Positions 9,426 through 19,806 of a DNA stretch of 22,492 nt are shown piece after piece (within the stretch, counting starts at the first letter, position 1; each line of letters opens with the position of its first letter). The position numbers and the translations under genes were made by a program. Origin of the DNA: Gamarada debralockiae (taxonomy: Eukaryota > Ascomycota > Leotiomycetes > Helotiales > Hyphodiscaceae). The notes beneath the pieces were generated by a model. It did not search any database. It saw only the letters and a list, made by a program, of their open reading frames with translations, and was not told the DNA's origin. The stretch spans positions 1 to 22,492 of the forward strand of contig NXFV01000481.1 of the NCBI GenBank assembly GCA_002803225.1. The letters run 5' to 3'.

Positions 9426-9874
9426 AACGGATTATCAGTCGACCGTCATACCGGGATGGCGAACTTGAATGGGACAAAATATTCTTCTGAGAGAGTTTCC
9501 GTGATTGTGAGATTTTCTGCTGCTAGTGGACTTCTGATATCTGCTCTCCTGATTATATGGCAAGGCATTTCAGCCTGGTTTGATGGCTCTTGATATTTTA
9601 TTCATACAAAGCAAGTCCGAGTGAAGATTTAAGAAGAATTGATTACATAACTATGAATCATTTGGAGACCCTCTTCATTCTATGGTTGATACAGTTTCCC
9701 GATAGCAATGTGTTCAAAACCAGTTAAAGAAGCACAACCGGATCACACACCCGTGATCACGTATGACTTCTCTCAATGCCGTCGTGTTATCTGCAATCAA
9801 TTTTACTTCAATACAGTGAATGATCTCTAAGTTGAGAAGGTCGTTCAAGCTTATTTCTTAGTTCACCGCTCAAA
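9426..9874. other. HEM4 3' region and upstream region of the TPR-SET relic
   Basis: No gene seen. A 10-base perfect palindrome CGTGATCACG lies at 9752-9761, about 115 bases before the old start codon of the TPR-SET relic, and could be a leftover regulatory site. The rest is AT-rich leader and trailer sequence. Confidence 0.4.
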
Positions 9875-12171
9875 ATGTCGCCCAATATGGAAATAACTGT
9901 CAAAACATATGAGACTTCATTTCAACAACAGATAGCTGTGTGTCAAGCTGCATTGGCATTCAAGGACAGAATTCGGTGCGGAAAGTTTTGAAGGAAGAAT
10001 TACTCAATACACTCTCCAAAATTCTCACCCTGCTGGAAGAGTCTCTCAAAAATCCATCAGCCAAGGAGTTGATCTTACTGGCTGCCTATGCACTATCCTC
10101 AGCTCGTTTGAGCGACTTGCAGAAGGTTTCAGAACAATTCACACCGTTCACAACAGAATGCTAACTGTTTTTTCAGATTTCGGTCCAGGATTTGAAGGTT
10201 GAAACGCATCATCGTGGTTGTTTTGTCACCGCGAGAACGATCAAGGCCCCGTACCCTTCGACTAAGATCGTCACCACCATCGAGGAAGACAATGGAAGTG
10301 TTGTTAAGCTAGAGCCGAGCTTCCAAGATGCATCATTTCCAGATTTCAACCTTCCTATCAATAGCACAGTTGCCATATTTGAAATTTAACGGGGATCGTG
10401 ACTATGTTGTTCGAGTCGACCATCCATCTGACATTGCTATCCTAAGAGGAAATGACCCTGCGGTGGTAATGATGATGGAGATAGCACGAAAAGCAGGAGA
10501 ATCACCCCTTTAGAGTGGAAAGATGCTGCTGATAGACCATATCTGGATAGGTCGTATTATTCAGCAATCAAGTCGTACGTATGCCTGAACGTATCGAGAT
10601 TGCTGGCTAATTCTTTCAAATTCAAGCTGCACCCAAGCTCTTGAGTCTGCAATCAAAGGAGATCAAGTGTTCATCGAGACCTTTATCGCAAGCGAGCTTA
10701 TGCGAATTTTACAGCTAAGCATTTCGATGTTGTGCTAGAAGACGCTCTCGAATTATGTTCAGGAGATGATTCTGACAGCAAAGCCTACCACTGCGCTGGG
10801 CGGGGCAACTTACAAATTGGGTTTATTTGAAGAGAGCAAACATCATTTTGAGAAAGCTTTGCAGTCGAACCCAAAGGATTTGAAATCCAGAAAAGATTGC
10901 AACCGTACCATAGAACGAATCGTGGAGAAGGAGGATGGAAATTATGATTTCAACTTCATGGTCGGAACCGTTACTCAAAACCACATCCAATTGGACCGTG
11001 CGGACTTCATCAAAAATACGTCTACTGACACAACAACTAGCCATGGCCGTGGACTCTTCGCAACTAAGTTTATCCCAGCTGGCGGTCTTGTTCTTGCTGA
11101 AAAAGCACTTTGCCTTCCCAACAAGTACGAAGGAGTACAATTTCCGAACACTGTCTTATATAACTTCAACACGAATGCCAGGATCAAATGCAGTGCACAA
11201 CCTGCCTTGTTCCTGCAACTGGCTCACAAGCTCTACAACAATCCCACCTTGGCCAAGAGATCTTCGACCTGGACAGCGGCAACTATCAGAGGTGTGGGAA
11301 AGAAGGGGAACTCATTGATGGGGTGCCAGTTATTGATATGTGAGAGCACCACGATCAAGGAGGAGAGATTACGCTAACACTATACCCTTCAGATTTCTAG
11401 TCGAGGCAATCCGACTGCGAAATTGCCTCAGCTGCCTCTGTCTATCGCAAGATCTCCTCAGAAAAGACTTCACTTCTCCAAACCTCACCTCTCAGCTGGT
11501 CTGTGGACGAGAGCAGCATACATCAACCACTCGTGCATGCCAAACTGGGCCAGAACTTTCATCGGGGACATGATGAATTGTGCGAGGAATTTGCGACGTC
11601 CCCGCTGGATCCGAGATCACCCATCAATACGCAGCGCTCGAAGCTCTCTTCAAAATTCGCCAAAGCTATTTTTGAGACAGCTGGGATTTCGAATACGACT
11701 GTCGCCTCTGTGTTGGGAGAAGAAATCACCTGATTCTGCCCACCAGCGACGACAGGATCTTGTCAAAAGGGTCAAGGTGGAGGTCCTCAAATCGACTTCA
11801 CGGATTAATGATGCTACGATCAGGAATGTCGGGCCGCTTACGAAGAAGTTGGAGGATCTCCACGAGCCTGAAGTCTATGAAACCCTCCCGCGGCTGCTGC
11901 TCAATCACCCCTCTATTGGCTCACCGAAGCGTATCGATCGAAAGGAAATCAGGACAAGACTATCAAATACGCTTTGCAGATTCTTCGCAACTTCGGGTTC
12001 ATCGATCCGGTTACGGACGGCTCTCTCCATCTTGATCGTTCGATGGGTATCACGAATAGCGAGTCATTCAATGCGTTGAGGTACGCTTCAGCTGCATACA
12101 AGGTTGTTGGAAATATTGATCTGGCTCGACAGCGCGATGGTGCTGCTCGAGAGATGCATATTGTTCTGTAG
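9875..12171 (+). pseudogene. Decayed TPR-SET domain protein (SMYD-like lysine methyltransferase type)
   Basis: Ordered pieces of one fungal TPR-SET protein lie in alternating plus frames. In order: a possible start at 9875; KVETHHRGCFVTARTI (about 10195); DYVVRVDHPSDIAIL (about 10400); a TPR stretch with YRKRAYANFTAKHFDVVLED (about 10680-10740) and SKHHFEKALQSNPKDL; SHGRGLFATKFIPAGG (SET start, about 11040); AAYINHSCMPNWARTFIGDM (SET core NHSC, about 11515); EITHQYAALEALFKIRQSYF (about 11610-11670); and a C-terminal helix region ending at TAG 12169-12171. Likely introns persist near 10122-10176, 10575-10625 and 11339-11392, with recognisable branch sites. At least eight frame changes break it: about 9965, 10385, 10505, 10665, 10800, 11255, 11485, 11600 and 11690. 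Intact relatives are predicted lysine methyltransferases. This copy cannot make one protein unless the indels are sequencing errors. Confidence 0.8.
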
Positions 12172-12770
12172 GAATTGATGAGATCTTGGATTCTGTTAAT
12201 AGTTCATGGGTTCACATGTTTCACTCACAGGGGAGTGGACATCAATTCGGCGGGCTTCTGATAAGACCTCCAGTTTGAGCATTCAAAGTTGCATGACGAT
12301 GGCCGATTCTCAATTTTTCCTTGCAATTTATTTACTCCTAATATTGACCACTTCCGTTTATTCTCTAAGAGAAATACGGACAGGCGACCTATATACTTCC
12401 AAAGTCCAATTCCCATAAGCGTGCTTTTCTGAAATTCTTAGCAAAATCTGCTGTGGATGACAGAGGATATTCATTAAATACTATCTCCAAATTAGAAGTA
12501 CCTCAAAGCCCTTCCACCAAATTTTCCCCTTCCCATTCTTCTATTCTAAATCCTCAGTCAGGTCTTCTATAAAGACTAGTAGGAACTCATTGTATATTGT
12601 TTTCAGCCATATTTAAAGCACAGTCCTACTTCATTTGCTTTACGGAAGCATTCAGTTGACACGCCACAGCATCTTTGACCAGCTCTGATGAGAGTTTTGA
12701 ATCTGAATTTCGGTAAAGCGATATGCGGATGGCTTTTCTTCAGATCATTAATTTCCTCTTCGACCATATC
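12172..12770. other. Intergenic spacer between two relics
   Basis: About 600 bases between the 3' ends of the plus-strand TPR-SET relic and the minus-strand 2EXR relic. It is AT-rich. The one open frame (12206-12418) has no recognisable feature, so I do not annotate it. Confidence 0.4.
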
Positions 12771-13646
12771 CTAGTAGATTAGCATTCGTATCGTGACGAT
12801 TTTTGGGGGGATGAAATCAATGTCGGCCTCCTTCATCCTCCAGAGTTCCTTGCATTTGCGTGTAGACTTGGAAGGATATTTCCAGTAAATCTCATCCATT
12901 GCACGGCCATCGTGCAGTCTACATGGACCCTCATGTCCCACGATAGTAGGCTTCTTCAGAACCTTCAGGTTCGAAAAATTGCTGAGGATAATAATGAGGG
13001 AGCATCCCAGTGTCGATCGACAGATACTGAATCTTTTACCGAGACTCACGGGCAAATAAATATCTTTGGCTAGGCGTTTTGGAGGACGGTCCCGGAGTTG
13101 GTGTAAAAAAGAGCACGCGGGAATGCAGCAACCGCAAATTGGGCCTACCATCATGTCGTATGGGCTGTATATTTCGAGCAGAAAATCTAAATGGTATATG
13201 TATGGTGTCTTTCGTGGGTCCATGAGAGTCCGAGATGGATAGGAGTCGCTTAGTCCTTGTATCTGAGGAGGGATTCGGCGCGGGATTCTCGACAGACACT
13301 CAACAGCTGAGAGGAGGCGTGTTCACATTTATGACTTCAGTGATCTTCTCCTTATCAGTCTTGTTGTTCTCGCCGACATTGTCGTCGTCCTCACTGCCAT
13401 AGTCTTCATTCATCATACAGTCATCTCGATGACCCTACGATCTGGGAGTGCCGCTCCAGACCATACAGCGGAGATCCCATGGCAGCTTTGCAAACATGGT
13501 GAACACTGACTGTGAGAGTGTCGGCTGTTCATATCTTCTGCCGCTTCTTGTTGTTCCGAATGGCCGTAAGAGTCCGGACTTGCCGTTGGAGGTCTGGATA
13601 GCGGGTGGATTTGCCGAAGCCGAATCCGCCTCTTACCCTGGGACAT
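12771..13646 (-). pseudogene. Decayed 2EXR-domain protein
   Basis: Minus-strand pieces in different frames match the fungal 2EXR domain, named for two conserved ExR-like motifs. The first is FTMFAKLPWDLRCMVW (about 13470-13515), the usual F..F..LPW.LR..IW start. The next frame continues ALPDRRVIEMTV. The second motif, QLLSVCRESRAESLLRYKD (about 13250-13310), is the canonical CRESR element, followed by a TAA. A third frame carries the rest (TPYIYHLDFLLEIY.. to ..KIVTIRMLIY, ending at 12771). A run of charged, Gln/Ser-rich sequence upstream (to 13646) could be the old N-terminus. At least three frame changes and one stop make it non-functional. 2EXR proteins are abundant, expanded and poorly characterised in Pezizomycotina; no function is known to me. 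Confidence 0.65.
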
Positions 13647-14320
13647 ATTTTGATCATTCGATTTCAGGTTAGGTAGTTAGAAGAATGAGTTCTCTGGATT
13701 AGGGATTTGGCTTTTGGGACGATTGAGGCGTATAATCCGATCGATGCTAGATGTTGGTAAATTGAAAACGAAAGATGTGTTGACGGGCGGATTTTGAGAG
13801 TGATCTAAAAGACTTGGGCGTAGGCTTTCAAACCGAAATGTCATAGGCTAGCTACTTGAGGAACTAGAATCTTGTTAGATAGACTTCTCTGACATCAAGG
13901 TACTAAGCACAATTCAAGATAGTGGAAAGAGCGTTGGAAGCATCTCAGCATCTCAGCTCAGGAAACTCACGCAAAGAGTATCTCAATGAGGAAATTTATT
14001 ATACAGAGACCTGATGAATATTCAACGTCTATGAGACTTTCCAATTCGATAAAAATCGAGAGCTCCAGTTCCCCCGGAATGAAATGCTCACACAACTTGT
14101 AACCCAGCCTTGTCCAGCCTTGTTCCAGAGGTTAGAGCCGAGCCAACTATTTCCCTTCTTGAGAATTATCTAACCGCGAGGCGAAGTTTATTTGTTACTC
14201 ATCAGGCCACCCTCACATCTCCAATACAAACCATCCACTCACTAAACCAACTCTAAAGTCCCTCTCTTTCAATATTCAGCCTCATAAGATCTACGACTTG
14301 ATGTGTCGACATCCCAAACA
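13647..14320. other. Upstream region of OXR1
   Basis: No gene is seen. It holds the OXR1 promoter and leader; the last 120 bases are C/T-rich, as is common just upstream of fungal start codons. A tandem 10-base direct repeat (CCAGCCTTGT) lies near 14105-14125. Confidence 0.4.
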
Positions 14321-15407
14321 ATGTCAGCAAACACTTTCAACGACCACAACACACCGACGTCATCCTCGTCAGGTACATCCACACCTGGTGTACCAGCAGC
14401 ACCGGCCCTCTCAGCATCATGGCACGTCCCTCTCCCTTCCACAGTATCGCACGCCATGACCGGCCTCCTACGACGTTTCTCCAGCGATCCTCCAAAATCT
14501 TCCACATATTCAGCAACGAAGTCAAGCACAAGTGGCGGAATGGACGGCGTATATACCCCTCCTTATCGAACAGCTTCGCCATTCCAACCGCCCCCATTAT
14601 ATCCCGTGAGCTTAAAAGGGTATCACCCAAGTACCCAGCCGTTGCTGAGTCGTGCACTGGCAGAGGAGATTCGTTTGCTTGTTCCGCCTAGGTTACAGCT
14701 TTGCGAGGAATGGAATCTGGTGTATAGTCTGGAGCAGAACGGTGTGAGTTTGGGGACTTTGTATAAGAATTGCGATGCTTTGAGAGGGCTACGGAATGGG
14801 TTCGTGTTGATTGTTAAAGACGGTGGAGGCGGCGTACGTTCTCCCTCTCTTTATCCAATTCATACTTGTCCCTTTGTTCCAGTAGCTAATATTTGAATAG
14901 TTATTCGGTGCCTATCTAACAGAAGCACCACACCCATCCCCCCACTACTTCGGCACAGGCGAATGTTTCCTCTGGCGCGCACACGTCCTCTCCCCTTCCA
15001 ATCTCCACCACCTTCCTCCCCCTCCTTCAGCAGACACATCAAACATAACACGCAGCACCACGATCGGGGTTCCCAAATCTTCAACGCTCGTCTCTCCCAC
15101 CGCATCCTCCAACAATCTAGCACCTCCCAGACCCTCGACGCCCTCATTCGCCTCCGGGGCCTCAACACCAGAACGCATACGTTTCAAAGCTTTCCCGTAT
15201 TCGGGAGTCAACGATTACATGATATTGTGCGAAACGGGCTTCTTGAGTGTAGGAGGTGGCGATGGTCATTACGGACTGTGGCTGGATGATACGTTTGAGA
15301 AGGGGATTAGCAGCCATTGCTTGACGTTTGGAAATGAGCCGCTTAGTGACGAGGGTGAGAAATTCGATATTCTTGGGGTGGAGGTTTGGAGTATTGGGAA
15401 TAATTGA
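14321..15407 (+). CDS. OXR1: Oxidation resistance protein 1, TLDc domain
   Basis: Two exons, 14321-14833 and 14901-15407, give 339 residues. The 67-nt intron has GTACGT, a CTAAT branch site and ATAG; the phase is 0, restoring GGGG|LFGAYL. I chose the ATG at 14321, because the frame upstream holds only a GTG. Residues 1-100 are Ser/Thr/Pro-rich and probably disordered. The TLDc domain starts at about residue 107 (QPLLSRALAEEIRLLVPPRL) and continues with WNLVYSLEQNGVSLGTLY, GFVLIVKD, LFGAYLTEAP and GTGECFLWR. A Pro/Ser-rich insertion of about 55 residues follows, then YMILCETGFLSVGGGDGHYG, LWLDDTFEKG, CLTFGNEPLS and FDILGVEVWSIG. TLDc proteins such as Oxr1 protect against oxidative stress, and yeast Oxr1 promotes V-ATPase disassembly. 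It converges with DPH7 over 233 bases. Confidence 0.95.
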
Positions 15408-15640
15408 CTTTTTGGCGTGCGGAAAAACGGTCGATGGATGTGGATGGAGGGCTTAGTATGTGCATTGGGAAAACTTTGGGCGGGGTAATGAAATAATGGA
15501 GTGCATGATACCCGTGAGCTTTGAAGGCTTTTGAAATTGGACGGACGGACAGGTTTCCGGAAATATTGGGAGGCAAATGTTCAAAGTCAAAAACCTAATA
15601 CGATCAGTTCTACACCCAATTCCTCTTCTCATCTAAACGA

Positions 15641-17102
15641 TTAGACGGCCTTCGGATCAAATCTCCAAACGCAGACCAATCTGTCGTAAAAGCTCGTACT
15701 AACACAGAGACTCTCACTATCCGCGTTATCGTTTGAAATGGGATCTGGTTGCACATCGCTCCCATAACACATACTCTCATGCACCGTCACACTGCCCAGA
15801 ATCTCAATACTCCACTCTCCTTCCTCGGATCTCTTTACCTCCAGGATCCGCGCTCCGGCATGCATACATGAGGCTAGGACCTTGAAGCGCAATTCTCTTC
15901 TATTTCTATCTCCAACTGCATCATATTTTGTTTGTTTCGGCATGATTGGACGATCATCCAGGAATTTCAGCCGCCATACTCCACCTCCTATCTTTAGCTC
16001 CGCCAAAGCTTTGCCTGCTGTATTTGAGGCATCGGGACGAGTATCGTACGTCGTATACACCCGTACATGGTCGTCGTAGCTGCCTGTCAGGAGTAAATCG
16101 CCCAACTCTCCTGAGCCATTCACGGGCAGAGGCAAAATGGCTGTAACCCCTGCTTCGTGCCCCTTAAATACAGTCTGTGGGATCGTTTGAACGATTGTAA
16201 TCTCGAATTCAGCGGTCGTGGGCAAAGATCCCAGTTCCACGAGTCGTAGTTTACCATCGTCACCTCCACTATAGATCTTGATGGATCCGGCTTCAGGATG
16301 GGGTATCGAGAAGGCACAAGTCCATGCCTCTAATGTGTGCGAATTTAGCGATTCTGAATCGTTCAGAATGTCCAAACGATCGAAATCCGAGGTAAATTTA
16401 AGTAGATGGAGAGATCCATTTGACAGCGTTGCTGCTAGAAGGGGTCCAGATTGAAGGGGTAAGGGATACCAAGTAAACGAAAGAATGAGTACGGCTGGGT
16501 CGAAGGCTTGGTGTGTGATGAGATGTGATATTTGGTGGCCTTGGAAACTATATATCGAGACAGTTCCGATACTTGATACTACGGCGAATTTTGAATCGTT
16601 CGGAAGGAAATGGAGATCGAGGATGGCCGATGGGTGTGAAAGGGTTTGGATGAGAGTTCTAGGACAGATGTTAGACAGATTGGAACATAACCTTTCAAAG
16701 ATTCAATCTGTTTCAGCGATCAAGGACATATGCTTTGGACAGCTACCAGAAACTAGGCAACCAGTTGTGATCCAAAGCGAGCGATTCCAGGTTGGGTACT
16801 TTTTAATCGCTGAAACAAATTAGATGATTGATATCTCGTACTCCAAAGCATCCACTTGGACTTCAAGAAATACGAAATTAATGGAGATCTTCTTACAAGT
16901 CGTCACTAACAATCCTAAACAAATTCAAGCTCCCCGTCCTTGACTGAGGCTGGGATCCCGTACCAACATCTTTTTGCAAATTATACGTCCCCACCACAAA
17001 GAATTCAGGAAATCCAGGTACGAATTCAATACAACTGGGAGGGAGATCTAGTATTGTCGAACATATCTGTTTAATCGCCTTGCTGAATTTAGAGGGATCC
17101 AT
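15641..17102 (-). CDS. DPH7: Diphthine methyltransferase (diphthamide pathway WD40 protein)
   Basis: Two exons, 17102-16897 and 16658-15641, give 407 residues (yeast Rrt2/Dph7 is 387). Dph7 removes the methyl ester from diphthine methyl ester on elongation factor 2, allowing final amidation to diphthamide in the cytosol. Visible features: an N-terminal LDLPPSCIEFVPGFPEFFVV strand, GSLNLFRI, HPSAILDLHFLPNDS, a TGSYDDHVRVY WD-type blade, GGGVWRLKF, LASCMHAGARILEV, VHESMCYGSDVQPDP and CVSTSFYDRLVCVWRF. These C-terminal motifs are diagnostic. The start is the ATG at 17102; upstream the frame is open but has no ATG before 17243. The intron (16659-16896, GTAAGA..CTAAC..CTAG) is 238 nt, far longer than the others here, and contains an inverted-repeat element. 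It is divergent from the BLES03 gene. Confidence 0.93.
16705..16821. mobile_element. MITE-like inverted-repeat element inside the DPH7 intron
   Basis: AATCTGTTTCAGCGATCAA (16705-16723) is the near-perfect reverse complement of TTAATCGCTGAAACAAATT (16803-16821): 17 of 19 positions pair, and both mismatches are transitions. A shorter internal pair, GCTTTGGA (about 16731) and TCCAAAGC (about 16772), lies between. The 117-bp segment has no open frame and lies wholly inside the unusually long DPH7 intron. No clear target-site duplication is visible. An old non-autonomous DNA transposon is the simplest reading. Confidence 0.5.
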
Positions 17103-17422
17103 CTCATAGTCTTGGAATTTCGTGATGAGGTTGGAAGCAGCCTTGCAGAAATCTGAAGACGAGGTCCGAGCGCGCTCAGCCCAATTATGGCGTGAATCCA
17201 ACTCTGCCAACTTCCTCAACCTTTCTTTAACAACTTCCTTCAATTATCCTCTTTAGTTTTCAAACCGCGGTATATTATTGTTATCGCTATGGACGTGTGA
17301 TTCGAAGTGTCGTGGAACTTTAATGCTTTAGTTGACGTGAACGATTTCCTTTCAGACCAGGCTCACACGCCGGATGATGCACGTTTCCAACAGTTTGAAG
17401 GATTCTTATATAGGCATCCACC
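17103..17422. promoter_or_regulatory. Divergent intergenic region between DPH7 and the BLES03 gene
   Basis: 320 bases lie between the two divergent start codons, so both promoters lie here. The DPH7 reading frame is open upstream of its ATG to about 17243 without a start codon, which is probably chance. No recognised binding site. Confidence 0.4.
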
Positions 17423-18639
17423 ATGGCAATCGAAAGAGGGGGGAAACTGGTTCAGCAGCTTCAGAATGATGAATCTGGTTATATATCAGATGAGTCCGAA
17501 TTCTACGGTAAAATAATCTCATCCCATCGACGTTCCTTCCAGAAACGTAAGACTGATGTAAGTCAGGTGACGAGGCTACGACCCGCGAGCTGAAATATCG
17601 TGCTGGAACTTTCGATGCTGCTGAATGGTGGCAAAATAAAACGCCTTCTCTCACAGAGATCGCCAACTCCAACATGTCTGCAAACATAGAGAAGAAAGAG
17701 GCAAAGTTGTACAATCCCTATGAGGGCGAGAGCAGTGGGCGTCAACTTGGAGAGACCGTGGAGGAATTCCTGCGTCGACTTCCGCCTGCTACGACTCAAG
17801 TGTCTTCTATGACGCCTTGGATCTTCATCGCAAATCCGTTTCGAAAGGCTCCAACTCGGAAAATGAATGAGAATGTTGAGGAGAAACTGAACGATGAAGG
17901 ACCTCCCAATGAGGATAGTCAGTGGGCTCAGTTCATTGTCCTGGCTGGAAATTTGCTCGAAGAGTTGAGAGGCATCCGACATGATATTGAGAAGAAGAAA
18001 GCTGGACAGACCAAAATCCAGATCACAAAGGCGGTCAATATTCAGAAGGATTTGACGGTTAGGAAAATTCTGGACACGGCTGCGGAGCTGCATTGTACTT
18101 CGGGAAAGGTACGCTCATTGTGTAACTCACCCTGTACAGCTACTGATATTTGGAATAGTGGATGATGTTTTGCCAATCAAATGAAGTCAACGCCGTGTGG
18201 TCCGTCGTCGCTCGTGCCACAGCAGAAAATGATCTCGGAATCGCCGCCAAGGTTGCACCAGACAGTGGTGATGGGAGGGATCGACTGATCTGCATTTACA
18301 CGAAGGACTTCAATGACATAGAGGACGTGACCCGAGTTATCCGCAAGATGAAGGGCCTAGGACTTGTTGACTCGAGAGGAAAGCCTCTTTACTATAAATG
18401 CGGTCAGTGTAACGTCCATCACAATGACTTGACTATGGCTGATTTTTAGAAATATAGATGCATATACATACCTTGGACTGAACTCGAACAACGAGTACAA
18501 CATCAAGGCTTCATTATATAGCTCAGCAGACGTTCTGGCCGGAAAGGCCCAGAAATTTAAGGACCAAAAGAAGCTGGAAGGATTTCTCTACAAGAAGAAA
18601 GAGGATAGCGGGGATTGGCGTCAGTTGGAGTGGCAATGA
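17423..18639 (+). CDS. BLES03/DUF1917 (UPF0696) family protein
   Basis: Four exons, 17423-17507, 17567-18108, 18159-18402 and 18458-18639, give 350 residues. The introns are 59, 50 and 55 nt and all phases agree; exon 4 starts after TATAG at 18457, restoring KCDAYTYLGL. The N-terminus is acidic (DESGYISDESEFYG). The middle holds helical, charged sequence including WWQNKTPSL and ETVEEFLRRLPP. The DUF1917 domain begins at GKWMMFCQSNEVNAVWSVVA (about residue 208) and continues with LGIAAKVAP, LICIYTKDFNDIEDVTRVI, LYYKCDAYTYLGLNSNN and IKASLYSS. Human C11orf68/BLES03 has an eIF4E-like fold; its role is not established, and none is claimed here. The tail is Lys-rich and ends LEWQ. Confidence 0.85.
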
Positions 18640-18834
18640 TTGCTTTCTAGATACCCATTTCTGTAATGTTTTGCTTGATAGGCTGCGCCGGCCCTTTTGG
18701 CGGCTTCTGACAACATACCGTCTTGTTTCGTACAATAACACAATCAACGAAATGTGTCTATGAAACCATGCATCAAATCATCTAATCATCATCATAACCT
18801 CATCTACCCTTTTCCTCTTATCGCATCTGCGCCC

Positions 18835-19470
18835 TCAAATCATCGCCCCGCCTACATCACCAACCATATCCCCGACCCTCTTCAAATGCAACACCAACCG
18901 ATACGCCGAATTCCCATTCAAATAATACCGATGCAGCTTCTTACTCCTAATGAACCCTAGCCTCTCATAAAGCTTCATAGCAGGCACATTGGTCTCCTCC
19001 GTCTCCAGCACAACCTCATCCGCGTTCCGTTCAATCATAGCATCAATCGCCTTCCGCACTAATGTCGTAGCGATGCCGTGGTTGCGATACGTGGAGGACA
19101 CGGCTAGCATGGCGATATACCCGCGAAGAGTTGGGGGAGAGTGTGAGGCGTGTGGTTCGAGCTTGCAGACTACCACGCCGATTAGGTTGTCTTGGGACGG
19201 ATCGAGTGCCTGTCAAACGATTTTGGAATTAGCTTGTGAATTAGGGCGAGGCAAAGGCGGGGGATTGGAAGGATTGGGGAGAGGTACCATAAAGCAGAGT
19301 TCGCCCCATTGGTACAAGAAATACCGGTAGACGTAGACACTGTAAGGCTCACTCAGATCCTTCGAAATGAGGGCGCGAATGCTCGGCAGGTATTTCTTTT
19401 CTAGCGCGTGCTCGTATTGGATGTATCTCAGCTCTACGGGTAATTCGCGTACAGCTTTATCTTCTGCCAT
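18835..19470 (-). CDS. NAA30: NatC catalytic subunit, N-alpha-acetyltransferase 30
   Basis: Two exons, 19470-19288 and 19209-18835, give 185 residues (yeast Mak3 is 176). The 78-nt intron 19210-19287 has GTACCT, CTAAT and ACAG signals in phase 0, joining GELCFM to ALDPSQDN. The enzyme acetylates protein N-termini beginning Met-Leu, Met-Ile, Met-Phe and similar, as part of NatC with Naa35 and Naa38. The GNAT fold is clear: [38 protein letters not shown], the acetyl-CoA loop RNHGIA followed by [32 protein letters not shown], and [17 protein letters not shown]. The last 15 residues after VLHLKRV are variable. It is convergent with the BLES03 gene and divergent from the PDAT gene. Confidence 0.96.
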
Positions 19471-19806
19471 TGCTGTTACCGGTAGTGTCTTTACAATTGC
19501 AATTTGGAGGAGGGGGCGAGGTTGTGCGAGCGGGGAAGCACGCAGTAGAAGAGAAGGCTGCTCTAAATTCGGGCGTCAGCTTCTTTCACATGCAACGACG
19601 GAACGGAAAGCAAGGCTGAAGGATTTGCCTCGTGGGGCGCTAGTGTCAGACTAGGGTCAGGCACAACTCCAAACACCAATTACGCAGGCCAGTGCTGTAG
19701 TGTGGGACGGACATTTGAATGAAGCTTCAATCTCCTTCCTGAAATCTCCTCCTCTCCTCCTTATCTCCCACCACTATCCCAACATACACCTCAGGCTTCT
19801 ATTACA
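19471..19806. promoter_or_regulatory. Divergent promoter of NAA30 and the PDAT gene
   Basis: 336 bases separate the start codons. The PDAT side has a strongly C/T-rich leader (about 19735-19800), a common feature of filamentous fungal promoters near the transcription start. No specific factor site is recognised. Confidence 0.5.

Noticed and set aside
12206..12418. 70-residue open frame with a hydrophobic stretch
   Set aside because: Could pass for a signal-anchored small protein, but there is no supporting context and it lies between two relics in AT-rich sequence.
16893..17243. N-terminal extension of DPH7 to 17243
   Set aside because: The upstream open frame has no ATG (it would need TTG), and family similarity begins just after the Met at 17102.
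17307..17516. Earlier start for the BLES03-family gene
   Set aside because: That frame begins with GTG and does not join the downstream exons; the ATG at 17423 gives consistent splice phases.
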